Origin: Marsupella aquatica
Lineage: Eukaryota > Marchantiophyta
Reading direction: 5' to 3'
DNA length: 64,000 nt
Assembly: GCA_973895155.1 (NCBI GenBank)
Contig: OZ316896.1
Coordinates: 12,834,001 to 12,898,000 of the forward strand
Position numbers and translations under genes: made by a program. Below the pieces are notes generated by a model, which made no database searches, had not been told where the DNA came from, and worked only from the letters and a program-made list of their open reading frames with translations. This document shows positions 62,367-64,000 of this stretch, piece after piece (the first letter of the stretch is position 1; each line of letters starts with the position of its first letter).

Positions 62367-63698
62367 ATGGAGGCAGAGTTTAGTGACGGAGTTGTCCCTG
62401 ACAGTTATTCAGATGTCGAGATGGATATGTTTCTTTTGGTTGATTTGAGTTGTGACAAGGAGGCATGCGATCTTTCTGAGTTCAATGCGGCTAGTGCATT
62501 TGATGAGGCATCTATCGAAGCTATTTCTATGGATGTGCTATCCACTTTATCCGAGCCTGATGTCATTGGGGTTGAGTGTTGTGTGCAGGTTACTGAACAT
62601 AGCAGTGTAGTTCAAGTTGATGGAAACTGTGTGTTGGGCTCGAGGAAGGATCATGTGGAAGTAAGCCTTTCGGGCTTGAGACTTCTACCTGATCTTGTGC
62701 TAGAGGAAGCAGGCCGAGGGTTGGAGAAGTTGTCGTCTGCTCACAATGATCAGAGGGCTGTGAGGAGGGCTGACGGTTTGTGGAAGGGGATTGGGTGGGA
62801 CTTAAGTGTTGCATTTGGGGACCTGCCGCTTGCGGAGGTGGACAAGTTACTGAGCACTATTTTGCCCGTGAAGAAAGACAGTAATGTTTACCCATCATCT
62901 TCCCTCATGAATGAAATGAATGGCTTTAATCAAGTGTTGAGGCGTGGCAGTGACGTGAGGTCGCTTAAGGGCTCTACTTACATTTTTCCATGAGATTTCA
63001 ACATCAACTCACATCCGGCCTTCACAAAAACTGGAATGGTGTTGAAAGCTGCCATCCATAAGTCTACGAAGGAAGGGGCTAACAAGAAACAAAAGAAGGT
63101 GAGAGTTGTGACTTTGCATTCTCTTTGAAGACTGTGTGCGCTTGCAGATCTGCTTGACTGTTCTAACTTTCAGTTGATCTCATGCAGGTGAAGATACTAA
63201 CTGAGGAGCATGAAAAAGCGATAATGACCGACATTGCCCACCAAGTGACTATTAGTCATGGATGCCAGAAGCAGCTGGCATTTTACTGCTTGGTTTGGCT
63301 TGGCATTCGTGGAGGTGGCGAGCTCTATGATCTCCTCAGAGGCAACTTATCTGTCTGTATTGATAAGGCGAGAAGAAGTCATGTGCAGTAAGTGTTCTTG
63401 GTTCAGCTGTATCTGTCTAATGAGATTTAGCTTTGTTGTATTTGTTTATTGGTTGTCAGTGATACTAATAGATTGTAGTATTTGCAGGTTTGAGGAGCGC
63501 CAGAGTAAGAATAACTCTTACACTCTGGATTGGTACAATGAAGAGCAGTTTAGAAAGCAGTATCATAGTTATGAAGTTGATTTTGTTCTAACTGACAACC
63601 AGTACAAGCGCCACTTATGTCCGGAAGGAGAGTACATCAGCAAAACCGGACCTCTTCATGCAGGCGATCCAGAGTCCTGCTGGGAATGTGTGGTATAA
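62367..63698 (+). pseudogene. Crypton/DUF3504-type tyrosine recombinase-like gene, truncated, one in-frame TGA
   Basis: Three exons: 62367 (ATG; the frame is open from 62271)-63098, 63188-63387, 63488-63698. Introns of 89 and 100 bp have good signals (AAG/GTGAGA, CATGCAG; CA/GTAAGT, TTTGCAG). The N-terminal third is acidic. The core follows the DUF3504 order seen in animal Crypton-derived proteins: a helix ending VKKDSNVYPSSSLMNEM, FNINSHPAF, ILTEEHEKAI, a hydrophobic helix into GIRGGGELYDLL (the box I arginine of tyrosine recombinases is Arg at 63308-63310), then FEERQSKNNSY where Cryptons have ERQTKTR. The catalytic His-x-x-Arg and Tyr half is absent: the frame ends at TAA 63696-63698. A TGA at 62991-62993 interrupts exon 1 between FP and DF, with the same frame continuing. 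Either a decayed element or a domesticated DNA-binding remnant. The family match is from pattern memory, not a search. Confidence 0.66.
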
Positions 63699-63814
63699 TG
63701 AGGTCCACAAAGTCTCCTTTATATCCCATTAAGGGATAGCCCTGGTCCTTAACCATATACGAGTTACTCACGATAGCATTAGATCTTCTCAAATCTGACA
63801 AAATATGAGAATCA

Positions 63815-64000
63815 GCTATCTCACATGTATTATTTTGATAAAGTTTTTATTTCTTACTCGTCCCATGCCCCTGTGTTGTCTCATGCATTATTTTGTAAAC
63901 TTTTTATTTTTCACTTGTCCCATGCCCCTGTGGTTGTCTCAAAGCAAATCAGCTATCTCACATGTATATATTATTTTGGTACAACTTTTATTTTGTATCG
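63815..64000 (+). repeat. Degenerate tandem repeats after the recombinase-like gene
   Basis: Three imperfect units containing ATTATTTTG(G/A)TAAA/ACAA(G/C)TTTTATTT, two of them followed by CTTGTCCCATGCCCCTGTG-type sequence and TTGTCTC. AGCTATCTCACATGTAT occurs twice. The array runs off the window end. Confidence 0.6.

Noticed and set aside
1-64000. CRISPR array, bacterial operon or riboswitch
   Set aside because: The tandem repeats found have no spacer logic, and the window has spliceosomal introns and plant retroelements, so prokaryotic systems are not expected or seen.

Overview
This is a transposon-dense stretch of a plant nuclear genome. The evidence is spliceosomal genes with GT-AG introns, a plant-type TIM14 gene with a 2.25-kb intron, a cytosolic-type tRNA-Gly(UCC), and Ty1/copia, LINE, SINE and MITE debris at several ages. 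The species cannot be named. The low gene density, long introns and unfamiliar large protein would suit a seed-free lineage or another large-genome streptophyte; that is inference only.

Layout: 2.0-11.3 kb (+) is an 11-exon gene for a protein of about 1,000 residues that I do not recognise; the exon phases join cleanly. 11.3-20 kb is mostly AT-rich intergenic DNA with a small foldback, a 5'-truncated LINE with a 15-bp target-site duplication (TSD), a copia-type solo LTR, a tRNA-derived SINE-like unit and an 84-bp tandem array. 20-28 kb has LINE 3' sequence, a 88-bp duplication and a cluster of MITE ends. 28.4-30.5 kb (-) is a young copia element with both LTRs and a TSD but an internal deletion. 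30.7-32.2 kb is a LINE insertion with TSD. 33.0-33.5 kb is a MITE with TTA TSD directly in front of TIM14 (34.46-37.06 kb, +). A tRNA-Gly lies at 38.4 kb.

40.6-53.4 kb is one old, decayed copia element (gag, zinc knuckle, protease remnant, integrase, start of RT, RNase H end, 3' LTR) split by later insertions. The main insertion is a 3,951-bp TG...CA-bounded element (42,512-46,462, TSD CCCTC) carrying a long broken ORF with a coiled-coil tail, plus a second, truncated copy at 49.5 kb. 53.6-55.7 kb is LINE debris with a nested MITE. 55.9-62 kb is less repeat-rich and has only weak candidate exons, among them a (-) strand membrane-protein exon at 59.2 kb.

The most unusual locus is at 62.3-63.7 kb (+): a three-exon gene, with one in-frame TGA, whose product resembles the DUF3504/Crypton family of tyrosine recombinases (N-terminal core, box I arginine, ER-Q-S-K motif) and ends before the catalytic His-x-x-Arg/Tyr half.

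Across the retroelements, nonsense codons are repeatedly TAG at glutamine positions. Paired copies show CAG to TAG directly, which fits deamination of methylated CHG sites.
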